From Sphagnum magellanicum (taxonomy: Eukaryota > Streptophyta > Sphagnopsida > Sphagnales > Sphagnaceae): a stretch of DNA of 64,000 nucleotides. Positions 48,890 through 60,900 of this stretch are shown here, one piece after another. Location of the stretch: the NCBI GenBank assembly GCA_021904315.1, contig CM038912.1, positions 15,029,061 to 15,093,060 on the forward strand. Reading direction: 5' to 3'. The stretch's first letter is position 1, and each line of letters opens with the position of its first letter. A program made the translations under genes and the position numbers. The notes below the pieces were generated by a model. It made no database searches, was not told the origin of the DNA, and worked only from the letters and a program-made list of their open reading frames with translations.

Positions 48890-49880
48890 GATGAGATGCG
48901 AGAAGTATGACGGTTATTATAGGATCATGTTGGTTGTTTTGCCTTTAGTTTGAAGGAATTGGGACAATTGAAAAGATAAGAGGTCTGAATTATATTAGAG
49001 GATGATAATCTTATTTTTAAACGACCTTATTAGTTGAGTGAAATGGAAAGGGCCTTGGTTTAAATTTGGACAATATAGTTGCTAGATACAGGCTTGGTTG
49101 AACTATCAAAAAATGATTATGCCTTAGCCATAATGATGCTAACCAAGAGGGATATTTTTGGCAATTGGACATAATGGCGCATGTGTGGGGATTATTGCCT
49201 AATCAACAAACGTATGCGTTAGGACAAATATGCCATGCCTTTACTAGAGGAGATATTTGACGCCCTTGGTCAGGCCAAGGTTTTCAATACCTTGGACTTC
49301 AAATTTGGTTACCATTAGTTACCATTGAGGGAGGGTGACAAGGTCAAGATGACATTTTGGGGAATTGATTTTCATGGGAAGGATTGTTTGTACTAATGGC
49401 AAATTTTGCCATTTGGTTTGAAAAATGCCCCTGCAGAATTTCAAAAGGTGAATGGATCGGGTGTTGGCAGGACTTGGTTTTACCAAGTGTTACATCAATG
49501 ACATTATTTTCTTTAACTTGACATCAAAGGATCACAGGCACCATTTGCAAGAGGTATTTAGAAGATTCAAGGTTCATAACCTTAAGCTTCATCTAAGTGA
49601 GTGCCAGTTTTTCCAAACATAGGTGGAATACTTGGGTCACATGATTTATCCAAATGGGTTAGGGGTACATAAGGCCAAGGTTGAGGCCATTTCACAAGTA
49701 CCCTAGTTGATAAATGTTAGCCAGTTACAAACCTTTTTAGGCTTCTATAATTATTATCGAAAATTTGTTAAAATATTTAGTAGCATTATTAAACCTTTAA
49801 CTAAGTCGACACAAATTGATTAAGAGTATGTTTGGGTGAAAAGTAGGAGTAGGCATTTCAAGAGTTAAAGGTTTGGTTTT
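48890..49880 (+). pseudogene. Reverse transcriptase remnant of the gypsy element
   Basis: Clear gypsy RT motifs survive in pieces: DKYAMPLLEEIFDALG, KVFNTLDFKFGYH, LPFGLKNAPAEFQ, then after a one-base insertion near 49450 MDRVLAGLGF, followed by CYINDIIFF, the D-D motif with Ile-Asn-Asp in place of the usual V/I-D-D, and FLGFYNYYRKFVKIF. In-frame stops lie at positions usually Gln in this family. Not functional. Confidence 0.85.
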
Positions 49881-49884
49881 CCTT

Positions 49885-50345
49885 AGCCCTCATTTTGAGG
49901 CGACCCATTTGAAGACATCCTTTTCAATTACATATTGGAATACCTTAAGGCTAGGAGTCCTACTTACCCAATTGGTTGATGATGGTTGGGAGTTTGTGGT
50001 GGCATGTGTCAATTAGTCTAACAATATGATAAAGGTGAAGTACAATTCATATGAGGGGGAATGCCTCATTATTGTTTGGGCAGTTTTTTTTTCCTAGTGC
50101 TATTTATATGGTAGCCCATTTATTTTGGTTATTAATCACCAGCCCTTAAAGTTTTGATGGAATCAAATCGATTCATAGGCAAGTTGGCTAGATGGGCACT
50201 TATCCCACATGAATATGATTTCAATATTGTTCACAGGGCTAATAGGGTTAATCGAGATGTCAATGGGTTGAATTGAAACCCAAGTTCTCGTGAGGAGGAT
50301 ACCACATGTGCTAGGTGGCATGGAGAGGTGGATTTGGAGGTTGTG
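49885..50345 (+). pseudogene. RNase H remnant of the gypsy element
   Basis: Order and pieces fit the RNase H domain and its downstream linker: LILRRPI near 49890, NHQPLK near 50130, then GKLARWALIPHEYDFNIVHR and NRVNRDVNGLN (50175-50275). Stops and shifts interrupt it. Confidence 0.75.
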
Positions 50346-50479
50346 CCAAGATGCCTCTACATACTTGTGTACTTTGTTGGGGTGTTTTGGGGATGTACCC
50401 CAAGGTAGCACAAGTGGTGGGAATTCTTAAAATGATGACGATGAGCTAGAAGGTAATAGTGCCTTAAACATCCGTCTAA

Positions 50480-51211
50480 CTTTACTTATTATGGCATATC
50501 TATAGGTTGTTGAGGTTCTAGTGGGATTCACACCTAAGGACCAAGATCAAGTTGTCCACAAGGCAAAATGATTCCAATGGGAAGGTAATAGCTTATTACG
50601 AATGTGGACGAATGGGTGAGTATGAGTAGTACCATGCTTAGAGCAGCGTGAGGGCCTTGTATGACATGCTCATGAAAAGTTAAGCCATTTTGGGGTTCAA
50701 CAAACCTACAATTTTCTCAAGGCAAAATATTGGTGGTGTGGGATGCAACTACAAGTTTAACAATTTGTTTCTTGGTGTGTGGTGTGTGATTTAATATGGG
50801 CATCATTCAACACACCAACACCCTAACTATAAACCTTACTGATTATGTGGCTGGGTTATCAATGGAGCTTGGATTTTGTTGACCCATTGAGTTTGACACC
50901 TCAACATAATCGATATGTTTTGGTTATGATCGAGCACTTTTTCCAAGTGGTTGGAGTTAGCGTCCTTGCCAAACCATAATAGTGAGCGAGTTGCATATGC
51001 ATTTTTGGATAGAATGCTCAATAGGTTTGGGGCTTTAACTGAAGTTCTCATCGACCAAGGTATGGAATTCCAAGGGGATTTATAAGATTTTTGTGAGAAG
51101 GCATTGATAGATCATCAGATTACTTCGTGAGATCATCCTAACGCAAACATGTTAGTTGAACAAATGGTGTAGACAATGAAACAAGGATTATGAAAATATG
51201 GCATTCAGAAT
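50480..51211 (+). pseudogene. Integrase remnant of the gypsy element, first part
   Basis: HFGVQQTYNFLKAKYWWCGM (50690) matches the zinc-binding HHCC region entry, W-x-D at 50870 (WSLDFVDPL) and NRYVLVMIEHF mark the catalytic core, and IDQGMEF (51050) is the second Asp region. Frame changes are frequent. It is interrupted at 51212 by an unrelated block. Confidence 0.8.
51093..51211 (+). repeat. Integrase segment duplicated at 52014-52132, copy 1
   Basis: tgtgagaaggcattgatag onward is about 120 bp and repeats downstream with few mismatches (for example atcatcagattacttcgtg versus atcattaaattacttcgtg). The two copies flank the 51212-52013 block. Confidence 0.85.
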
Positions 51212-52013
51212 GTCACAACCCTATTTTGAAGGAGTGTGAAGATGAAATTCACACTCCCAAAATTGGGACTTGGGAGTCCTTCGGGACTCTCAAAACTTCA
51301 GAATTCGATTGCAGGGGTCAAAACGCCTCGCATTTGGATGTTCTTTATATCATTAGAAAGTTATCAAAGTGTAGATGTTGAAAATGGCCTCACATGGGCG
51401 ATTTGGATATATGCAACACAAGTTATGGCAAAAAGAAGGGCCGGGAGTCAAACTGGCAATTTGACTCCCGACCACTAAAAGTCGGGAATCAACCCGACCC
51501 TAGTGCATGCAGGTGCAGTGCGATACACTGTTGGAAAGCTCTCAAGGAGAGCTCCAAGTTTGCTTTAGACCTCATCCAAATCGGAGGTCTGAGCAAATAG
51601 TTATGACCTCGCAAACCCAGGAATCCAAACCAGGATAGTTTTGGGACTCTTCCTTGGGAGTCCCGATACAAAAAACCATTCAAATGTGGGTGCCTTGGAG
51701 AGGCACAAAGTATACTATATGGGGAAGGTGGTGGCTTCCCCCGAGTCCAGGCCGTGGAGAATCTTGTGAGTCCAGGGTTGCCCATGGCTTGTCCTAGCAC
51801 CAAAGGTGTTCCAAAAAGTGAACTAACCAACTTGTTGGCTGGTTGGATGTAGGTTCAAGTAAGTAATTAAAGCTTGTCACTCTTCCTAGTCCCATCCCAG
51901 AACTTTAGCACGCCTTTCTACCCCTTTTAGTGTTGAGAGCTGGGAATGTGCCCCGAGTTCCTCACAATTCTGTTGTGTGAGTAACTTAAACCCACCTTGG
52001 GAACTAAGAACCT
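51212..52013 (+). mobile_element. Possible solo LTR or unknown insertion inside integrase
   Basis: Starts tgtcacaacccta, a start often seen for plant LTRs, and interrupts the integrase exactly where copy 1 of the duplicated segment ends. The 800 bp are richer in GC than the host element, contain repeated gggagtcc and ggactc words with palindromic partners, and resemble nothing in the rest of the window. It lacks a clear CA end, and the flanking duplication is far longer than a normal target site. Confidence 0.45.
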
Positions 52014-52132
52014 GTGAGAAGGCATTGATAGATCATTAAATTACTTCGTGAGATCATCCTGACGCAGACATGTTGGGTGAACAAATGGTGTAGACGATGA
52101 AGCAAGGATTATGAAAATATGGCATTTAGAAA
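52014..52132 (+). repeat. Integrase segment, copy 2
   Basis: Second copy of 51093-51211. Beyond this copy the host integrase sequence continues (aggccatattcgaaattgg), so copy 2 is joined to the original downstream flank. Confidence 0.85.
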
Positions 52133-53050
52133 GGCCATATTCGAAATTGGGACTTGTAATTACCATGTTGGCCATGGGATATAGGTTCAGTCGATAGGCC
52201 TCATTGGCATCTTTTTCATTGTATTTTTTGCTATTCAATTGAGATCCTAAACTACCAGCTTCCATTCAATGTAATGTTATTGATTATAGTTAGTTTCGAT
52301 GATCCTACAGTGTGGGTTCAAACATGTGAGTAATGGGCTATTTTGTTCAAGCGGATGATGCCTATGGCTATGGAAAATTTGGCAATTACTCACCACTGGG
52401 ATACTCTTTGATATGCCACAATTTGAGGAGGTTATTGACTTCGCATTCATAAGTTCAAATTAGGGGATTATGTTTACATGCAACAGATAACACCCACCAC
52501 ATTGGATGTGATTATAAGCCATGTGATTTTACATGTTTGGAAGGTCCTACCTTCTAGAATATTATTGTTGGAAGGATGAAATGTTCAAACATGGAAGGAC
52601 AATGTGTGCAATTGTGCACCATGTCATCTTCCCAATGTGGATGGCCAAATTGACCTATCTTTTGCCATTATACCTATTAGTTTACGGTGTATGTTGTGTG
52701 GGTAATCCATGTGAACTACCACTATGTTGGTTTGTGACCATTGTTCAAGAAGATGGCACATGGCATGTTTGACACCACCTTTGGACCAAATGCCAATTGG
52801 CAAATGGTTTTGTCCTCAGTGCACCAAGTGACGTGGTTCCCACAATTACATTGGAGGATTAGTTTAAATTTTTCCCTAGGATGTCTCACCTTTGGTTGGG
52901 GATTTGAAGGATTCCATATAGGTGACTAATGATGGGGCTCACATTTGCACTTAGCCCAATGATCCTTTTACTTTGGAATTGAAGGATTCACCCTGGTGGA
53001 TTACTGGCGGTAGTTCTATAATGTTATTTGGTTTCAAAGGACCCTAGCCC
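52133..53050 (+). pseudogene. C-terminal integrase/3' end remnant of the gypsy element
   Basis: Position and pieces suit the integrase C-terminal region and 3' end: frames at 52533-52772 and 52741-52929 are open but broken relative to each other. I see no convincing chromodomain. Confidence 0.4.
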
Positions 53051-53065
53051 CAAATAAGGGGGTGA

Positions 53066-53161
53066 TTTGGATGTGGCGTATCAATTAAGGTATTTTTATG
53101 TTATGTGTTGTGAGTATGGTGATAGCAATAATTGTAAACATTGACCTTGGAATGCATGACA
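53066..53161 (+). repeat. Direct repeat flanking the downstream LTR-like copy, left
   Basis: tttggatgtggcgtatcaat through attgaccttgga-gcatgaca recurs at 53444-53540 in the same orientation (period 378 bp). It directly follows the purine tract at 53051. Confidence 0.8.
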
Positions 53162-53163
53162 TT

Positions 53164-53443
53164 TGTTAAGAATTTTATTGTAATTAGAAATTTTTATCCT
53201 AATTATTGTAGGTAATTCGGGGTAAGGAAGTTTAGAACCAATTATAACGTGAACGAGATTTTAGCTTTTTGGTGTTTAGGATAAGTGGGATGGTATGTGA
53301 TCAGAATCCGGTTTTTTGGATTTTGAAACACATTGTAATTCTGTTGTGTTTTATTTTGTTTTTATGTTTTTTTTATGTAAGGAGTTTGTTGAAGTTTTTG
53401 TTGGTACTTGGATTCTTATGTTTTGCAGGTGAATAGAACTTTG
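53164..53443 (+). repeat. LTR-like direct repeat, downstream copy
   Basis: Begins tgttaagaattttattgta and is collinear with 42537-42811. It sits between two copies of a 96-bp repeat that is absent from the upstream copy, so either the LTR is longer at its 5' side and the upstream copy is truncated, or this end suffered a tandem duplication. Confidence 0.65.
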
Positions 53444-53540
53444 GTTTGGATGTGGTGTACCAGTTAGGGTATTTTTATGTTATGTGTTGTGAATATGGTG
53501 ACATCAATAGTTGTAGGCATTGACCTTGGAGCACATGACA
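53444..53540 (+). repeat. Direct repeat flanking the downstream LTR-like copy, right
   Basis: Second copy of 53066-53161, reading tttggatgtggtgtacca onward. Sequence to its right is unrelated to the LTR-like repeat. Confidence 0.8.
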
Positions 53541-53752
53541 ACAAAGGAACAAGAGGAGCCAAACAGAATAATGGGCATAACACAAGGAATAGGTCGTTGA
53601 AATCATCCAAGAATCATTTAAAACCTTCTAGAAGGATGATGAACTTCACCAACAATAGCTAGAAGCTTATCGAAGGTAATGCCTCACTTAGTGTTGCCTC
53701 CATTTGATTTTGGTACAACACAAGCACCTTTCGGATCTACATCACATCTAAC

Positions 53753-54163
53753 ATGCAACAACGTGAGGAGCAAAATAAAGGAGCTCAAATGGAAGTAGAT
53801 TTTGGTGCTACATTGACATTTCACCCTACTGAGTTGGAGGCAACTTTCGGTACTATGGACATTTTCGATATTATAGGGGGATTCGAAACCCTAAATGTTC
53901 ATATCATTGCAAAAGCTACTATGCCTCCCATTCATTTGAATGCCTTGGCTATTTTTGGTGTAACAGTCAATGTGAATAGTAAGGTTTTTGTGGTTGGAAT
54001 TAGTATGGACATTAAGGATTTGATTTCAATAGGATTGGAAATAATTGCCAACCCTACTGAAACTTTAGGGAAAACTTCAATCACATTAGAAAAACATAGG
54101 ATTAGATATTATGATAGAGGTAGTAAAGTCGACAAAAATTATTGTCATGGAAAAATAACATAG
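53753..54163 (+). CDS. Unrecognised 136-aa open frame
   Basis: A 136-aa frame with ordinary composition: an acidic, Gln-rich start, a central hydrophobic part with Ile/Val/Thr (HLNALAIFGVTVNVNSKVF) and a basic C-terminus. It is not low complexity, unlike most frames nearby, but I recognise no family. It follows the retrotransposon and is more likely part of another retroelement (a protease-like or gag-like piece) than a host gene. The start is simply the first ATG. Confidence 0.25.
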   Translation: MQQREEQNKGAQMEVDFGATLTFHPTELEATFGTMDIFDIIGGFETLNVHIIAKATMPPIHLNALAIFGVTVNVNSKVFVVGISMDIKDLISIGLEIIANPTETLGKTSITLEKHRIRYYDRGSKVDKNYCHGKIT

Positions 54164-54199
54164 TTTTTGAATAGCTATAAATTATAATTACAAGGACAT

Positions 54200-55775
54200 A
54201 ATCCCAATTAAAAAGGGGGATGATGTTGAAGGTAGAATTTTACCAAAACTTGTTACCGATTTTTTATTACCAAAATCGACTATTGAATTTTCCTTATCGA
54301 AACTAATATTAAATTTCCTTTATCGAAATTGGTTACTGAATTTAACTTACCATAACATGTTACCATTTTGATGTACCAAAACTGGTTTTACTTACTAGTT
54401 TAGATTTAATAATTTTAGGATTGGTTTTTTTGGGGTCGAGTTAATTATTTGTTCTATTATTTTTTAGTATCCTTCTTGAAGGTACTTGGAGCTTTCTACC
54501 ATTGAGGATGTATAGGGGAATATTTTGGAATAAATTACTATTATTTTGTTATATTTTTGTACCTGAAAATTCTATTAGTTGTTTTTCTCTTCGTGTATTA
54601 TGAATATTTTGTTTTTTGTATGCAAGGTCTTTTTACTTGTATTTGCTTCAGATTTGTTTTTGTAGAAAGTTTATGAATATGTCCTATTAAGTTTTGATAG
54701 GCCTTTTGTGTTTCAACTTTTTATTTATTTATTGAAAATAAAAAGATTATATCTTTTACTCCCTATTTTATTCCTTTTAAAAACTCGATAGTTCACCAGG
54801 TGGCTTTAACACTCCATTATAAATTGTATCTTGTTTTGTAAATGTTGGTTTTGGTAGATCTTATAATTGTTCTTTTTTTTGCTATACATCTAAGTAGTAA
54901 TTTTAAACTTCAAATTAAACATGGAATAATCCTTTGAAAATGAAAATACATATGATGTATTCATGAATGACATTAGGATGGAAAATGAACCTTTGCAATA
55001 ACCTAAAGAAAATGCAAGTGCCCAAATAAAAAGAAATAAAAACCTAAAAAATAATGATGAGAAAATGAAAGAAATTTTGAGAAAGTTACATGTAGAAAGA
55101 TTATTTTGTAAACCAAATAGTAGAAATAGTACTATATTGGGCATTTTATTGTGTTAATGATAACAAAGAAGTTGATTTAATAACTCTTCAAATTATGCAT
55201 TATATTATTTGTCACAACAATTCAATTTTGAATTTAGTTTCAAAAAATTAAACAAGAAGAAGATTAATCATATATAACACAATTAACAGTATAACTACAA
55301 TGTAAATGTAGACCATTTTATTTTTAAATTTTTTTTGAAAAAGAAGTGAACAATCCTTTGAGAGAAAAGGGAAAAAAACATGCAAATTAAAGACCAAATA
55401 TTTCTAGTAGTTCCACACCGAATTTTTTTTGATACAAAATAACCTTTCAAAAAAGATGATTTGTAGTAAAAATAAAATTTGGAGGATTTAGGATTTTTAA
55501 TTGTCAAAAACCATCTCCTTTGCAATTTGTGGAAAGTATTTGGTTAAAATGATTTAGTATGCATTTGTGTCCAATATTTGGTTTTCCTTTTTATTTTTTT
55601 TGTGAATTTTTTTTTGGTTTAATGGAAATAATTTAAAAATTATATATTTTGTGAGCTTTAGTAGAAAACCATTTTGCAACTACAACTTTGATTTGTGAAT
55701 GTCAGAAGGTGGACATGATGTCTTTGCATTGGTGATCAAATTTATAAGGGTTGATTCGTAACAAAAACACATTAC
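54200..55775. other. AT-rich spacer with degenerate taccaaaactgg repeats
   Basis: 54240-54400 contains about six imperfect units of the form ttaccgaaa-tggttac or rttaccaaaat-g. The rest is A/T-rich with chance frames only. Confidence 0.5.
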
Positions 55776-55779
55776 ATTT

Positions 55780-57623
55780 GGCCTTTTTGAAATAACATCT
55801 ATTAGTGGACAAACTTTGGCCAAAAAATTGATAGAATTATTGGACATTTATGAGTTGAAGAAGAAAATTGTTGCTTATGTCAAGGACGAGGGACTTTACC
55901 CTAACACTATGATTGTAGCTTAAAATCAATTATAAGTTGTGATGTGTTAAGTTTGGAACAAAGTTTTAGTGAACTTGTTTTGGTCATGGGTGAAAATCCT
56001 TTAAGGTCTACCACAAAAGACGAAAAGGGCTTAATCCTTATTGTAATATTCATTTACCTTATATTTTGATACCCATAAACAATAATGAATCAAAATTTGT
56101 CAAAATTTTCAAAAGGACTATATTTTAGACTATTACAATTTTAGATTCCATCATAATCATCCATAAATGTGTCTTTACATGGTAAAAAAAAAAAATGTAT
56201 AAAAGATAGAAAATGGTGACGTTATGACAAGATTTTAGTACACCTTAGAGAATTTGCACCCTCATGCATTTTCTAGATCATGCCAATACGCAACAATACA
56301 TGGTTTTTTTACATAGGTCTATGATATGTATTTATCAAAGTTGTCCAAAAAGATTTGCAAAAGTGCATAATTTGGTTCAAAAAATCAGGAAAAAGTAGCC
56401 AAGAATGAAACACTCAATATGTGTCAATTCAAGTCTTTTTTGAAGGAAATTGAATACTCCATTGAAGACAAGGTAATTTTTTTAATTTTGTTGAATTTTT
56501 AATGTTTACATTTTGTTTTTGAATTCTTGCCAAACATAGTTTGACATTTTTTTTGCCTTTACAAAATTGTTAATAAAGTTACCATTTTTCAAAAAGTTTT
56601 GCAATTTAAAGATATTATATTATGTTACAATCAACATAATACTTTGAAGACGACTCCAAGAATACCACCTCTAGTGACCTGACACATATCTCAAATTATT
56701 GTTGATTCCCTTGGCCATGTTGTGTTTGCTTGTATTCTGAACAATTCTAGGGGTCATTGGTTATTAAGTGATGCATTAAATTTTGTCATATCCATGAGTC
56801 TAAAATTGAAGGGTGAAATTGATTCTACAACCTTTGACAACTTAACAAAGAAGATGCAAATGTTGTTTTTGAATTATCATGTTTGGCTTCCAACATTAAA
56901 CATGAAATTGTTAGGATTTTGGATTTGTTTTTGTCCTTCTTTAACAAATATGAAGAAAAAAAACCATAATATGTTTTTTAAAATGTTGGATCCTAGGTTT
57001 AAGACCTATAGTCTTGTGTCCTCACTTATTGGTCATGAACAAGGTAAGCCCATTATTGAAAAATATGATAGAAAATCTGTTTCCTTATGTTTTTAAAGTG
57101 TCATTATCGTTTGCATTCTTTGGCTGAATCTAAAAAGGGTATTACTGATCAAGGTGTTGGAGAGGACAATAGTTTAGATATCTTTGAGAGGATAGCTAAC
57201 ACAAGTGAACCACCATTGGAATTGATTAGTAGAGAGCTTCTGGTTTTCAATGATTATCAAATGGATGTCAAAGACATCAAGTGTCCACTTCCATAGTGGG
57301 AAAAACATGAGAGTATGTTTCCCATAGTTGATTTTTATGTTGGACAAATCTTAAGGATAGTTGGATCTCAAATTGAAATAGAGAAGATCTTTTGCTTAGT
57401 TAGAATCCTTACTAGTTTTAGGAGATGTTGTTTACAACCAAAAAATTTGGACAAATTGATTTTTGTCAATAAAAATTGGTTTAATGATCCTAGGATAGGT
57501 TGTAAATCCCCTTCTAGTTTGGTAGAGTTAATTGAGACTAATGTAATTTTAAAAGAGGAGTTAGAGGAGTTTGAAATAATTTTTGAAAAGGTTGAAGTTA
57601 TAGAGTTTTTAATTTTAAATTAA
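55780..57623 (+). pseudogene. hAT-superfamily transposase pseudogene
   Basis: Broken pieces in order match hAT transposases: SISGQTLAKKLIELLDIYEL and KKIVAYVKDEG (55798-55895), DALNFVISMSLKLKGEID (56770), FKMLDPRFKTYSLVSSLIGH with EQGKPIIEKYDRKS (56975-57080), and the C-terminal dimerisation region with KHESMFPIVDF, ILRIVGSQIEIEKIFCLVRIL and LDKLIFVNKNWFNDPR (57305-57500). Stops interrupt at 55921 and 57083 among others. I find no clear 5' end; the element that carried it is incomplete. Confidence 0.85.
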
Positions 57624-57814
57624 AAAAAATTACAACTTACAAGTTTTCATCTATTTAAAACCATCTTTAAAGTGTAAAAAAATTTGATTTTACTTAATGA
57701 AATAATAAGATTATTAATTAATTAATTATTAAAATTTATTTTAATTAATGAAAAATAATAATAACCGTGTTGTGAAAATCAATTGTTATTGTATATGTGA
57801 AAACCGCCCTATCT

Positions 57815-57880
57815 TAGAGCTGGGTGAATTTGGAAAATTTAAGAATATTGGTACCATGGTCAATTCTTACCAACCCTATC

Positions 57881-57911
<31 letters not shown>

Positions 57912-57990
57912 ACCAATCAGGTTCTCATAACATGATGTAAAACTGGAACCAGTCGGTTCTCACAAAAAAATTGAGAACCACCCAACACTG
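57815..57990. mobile_element. Possible short hAT-like MITE next to the transposase pseudogene
   Basis: Left tagagctgggtgaatttgg and, reversed from the right, cagtgttgggtggttctca share the ag-g-tgggtg pattern typical of hAT ends. An AT microsatellite (57880-57907) fills the middle. The flanking octamers do not match, so this may instead be the 3' end of the element that encoded the transposase. Confidence 0.4.
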
Positions 57991-57999
57991 GTATGAGCC

Positions 58000-60900
58000 T
58001 CCTAAATGGCCATAATGGGTGCCTAGGCAGCTTCAGACTTTGGAATTTTGTTAAAAAATTCATGGATGTACAAAAAATAATTATGATTCCACGTCTATTT
58101 TGGTATTCATTCATTTCCTAATCCAATGACTTCTTTTCCATCCTCAGATTCCATAATATTATGGGCTTTGTAAACAACTGTCCATTGAAAGACCATAAAC
58201 GTACCTTATCAGCCCCCAACAATGCTCCAGAAAACTAAAGAAAACAGCAACAAGGTTGTTTGGCTTTTCTTTTTGGGAACACAACAACAGACCCTACTAA
58301 CTAACAAGCTGTTGGCAATACCCCAAGTCAGGCATGGTGACATCAAGGCAGTTGCCCTAAAAATTGGTTCTGTTCGATAACCTGTGAGAATACTTGGACC
58401 ACCACACGTAGTCGAGGTGCCTATGGGAGCAGAGGAAGCAGCAAGTTCGACTATTTCATTGAAGACATCTCTTGCTTTGCATTGTTGTCCCAAGTTTTAC
58501 TCTTGAAACCCCCTATTAGCAAGCAGTCCAAAGGAGGAAACAACAATATATTTATTTTGTGACTGCCCAAAGCTTGATTTTTTATTTATAAAAAATAATT
58601 ATTTTCATTTTTGTGATGGGCCAATTAATCTAAGATGCCCATCACAAAAGAAAAAATGATCTAACTTTGGGGGATCCTCACAACTAATTAATATGAATGA
58701 AAACCCCAAGCAAGAATGAGGAAATGGGATCCATGATTCTTGTGTTGGGTGGTTCCAAACAGCAATGAACAATAAGTAAGCTAAGTACCCATGTTGCTTG
58801 CTTACTTTTGTTGTGAACCCCCCACCAACTCTGTATTTCTTGTACTTTGTGTACTTGCACCCTTGCTCCACATTATCATTTTTTGATAGTCATACAAAAC
58901 ATAAGAACCTAGCTACTTCTCTCACATTTTTCTCAACACTTTCAACCTTATCATTTTGGATGTCATGAAGGGTTGAGTACCTCTTCTTCACATGCTTTCC
59001 AATGCCTTTTTTGACTCCCTCTCCCACACCACATGAGTGATCAACCAAAATACCACCAGCCCAACCTTTTTGTGTGATCTAAGTTTAGTAGTTTTAGTCT
59101 TTTGAAAACCAAAGGCCATGAGAGGTGTTTGGTTCAAGTTATAGTACCTATCTGAAAACCAAAGGCTATGAGGAGTATTTGTTCCAAGTTATAGTATTTG
59201 GAAATCAAGGTTGTGAGAATTATTTGGTCAAATCTGTAAAACAGTGAGAAGAAATGTATGGTTGTTTGAAGTTTTTTATTTTCTCTTAAGTTTCAACTAG
59301 GAAAGGAAAATTACTAGAGAATTTAATAAATAATAAATTTATGTGCACTTATTCGAGAGGAGAAGTCAATGATGAAATTCATGACTTTGTCTCTTCATGA
59401 ATAAAAAGGAAAAACAATTCATTTGAAAAATCAATGCACCAAATAAACCCTAAGGGAGGGGAATATGGGCATTTCTCCAATTAAGATACAAACAATGTTG
59501 GTGGAATGTATGTGCCAGTGGAATTTGCTTTTAAGCTCATCATGCTACACTAATATTATCCTCCTCACGAGGTGCATGGAATCTTATCTCTTTCTTTCTC
59601 AATATTTTGTTAGAGCAACTTCCCCGGGGGAGATGTCCTACAAGAGCTCCATCCTTGTTGACTCTCCCACCATAAATGTTTCAATGATTCATTGTGCACC
59701 TTATGACAACCTTTGCACTTGGCTTGGCCTTCAGATTGGTTACAACAATCACCTCCATGTGAATATATTGTAGAGCACAAGGCAATTAAAGTTGCCTTCT
59801 AATATACATGGAACAAATCACGGATGTGTTGTTGCAATGTTATATCACTATTTCTTGTTAACGTTTTGACAAACAAAAGCAAAAATAAAATATTATCATC
59901 AAGACATTCCAGCATTTTTATTCTGAGTCTTTGGAATTTCAAACTTAATATTTCTTTTTCGCAAATTTCATAAAATAAAATAAAACCCACAATCGTTTAC
60001 AAAATATCAGCTTAGTTTCAAATCTATTACATAGTTCATAGTAGTCAACAACTCACATGTTTGAAAACATATGATCAACACCACCACTTAAGATCAATCA
60101 ATTGTTGTGAGAAAGACAATGTTTCCCTTAGATTACATATGTAAATGCCCAAAGCTCCAATCACAATAAATGGAGATAAGGGTACATCAAAGTCCTAGGA
60201 TTGCATTTGGCATTTGGTTTTGTTAATTGATTTATAATATTAAATTTATGTATTTTTCATACCAGTTTCATATTGGAAATTGATTTTGAAACCAAATATT
60301 ATCCATAACATTATAAACATTAATGTTTTTGCATCAAACCCTACATTATAATCAAATGTACAACTATATTTTTAACCATGATCACAAATTGTGAATTATT
60401 TTAATCATTAAAGACATTCAGAAATCATTTAAATCCTAGATGCAGTAGAAAAATAGAAAAATATTTTTGAATAATTCAACAAATATGACCTTTCTTATAA
60501 AATATGTTAAAACTCACAATAAATCTAAAAGATTTGATGCACATTTTATTAATAAAAAATATGTTCATATTTTAAAACAGCAAAAACCCACTCTTTGACA
60601 AGAGCTTTGTAGGTTAAAAGATTTTCACAACACAATGAATGGCTCCAAATTCATAGGATCTTCATTTTATGAGGAAATGAACACAATGTTGAAATATATG
60701 TATTTATGACATATAAAAACTATCTATTTTTCAAACAAGATAATGTATAATGCAAATTGCATTTGACAAGTCCTTTGACTGCTTTCATTGTGACTACACT
60801 CCCAATCACAATTTGAATTAATGATTATCTTTTTTTTTCCTCCATAAAGACACCATGATTCCTTTTCTTGAACTACATTGGTGAAATTGACCATTGAAAA

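Larger units (their letters stand above)
42537..53443 (+). mobile_element. Decayed Ty3/gypsy LTR retrotransposon
   Basis: LTR-like direct repeats bracket, in order, gag-like, protease-region, reverse transcriptase, RNase H and integrase remnants, the pol order of Ty3/gypsy elements. All frames are broken by stops and shifts, so the element is inactive. Within the interior, an unrelated block at 51212-52013 interrupts the integrase. A polypurine-like caaataaggggg at 53051 precedes the downstream repeat. The exact LTR limits and target duplication are not resolved. Confidence 0.7.

Noticed and set aside
58209..58493. 94-aa - strand frame with non-repetitive composition
   Set aside because: No recognisable family, no supporting exons nearby; noted as a weak candidate only.
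59609..59640. TTAGAGCAACTTCC resembling the Harbinger-like TIR with its TTA
   Set aside because: No matching second end or internal similarity to the two intronic copies.
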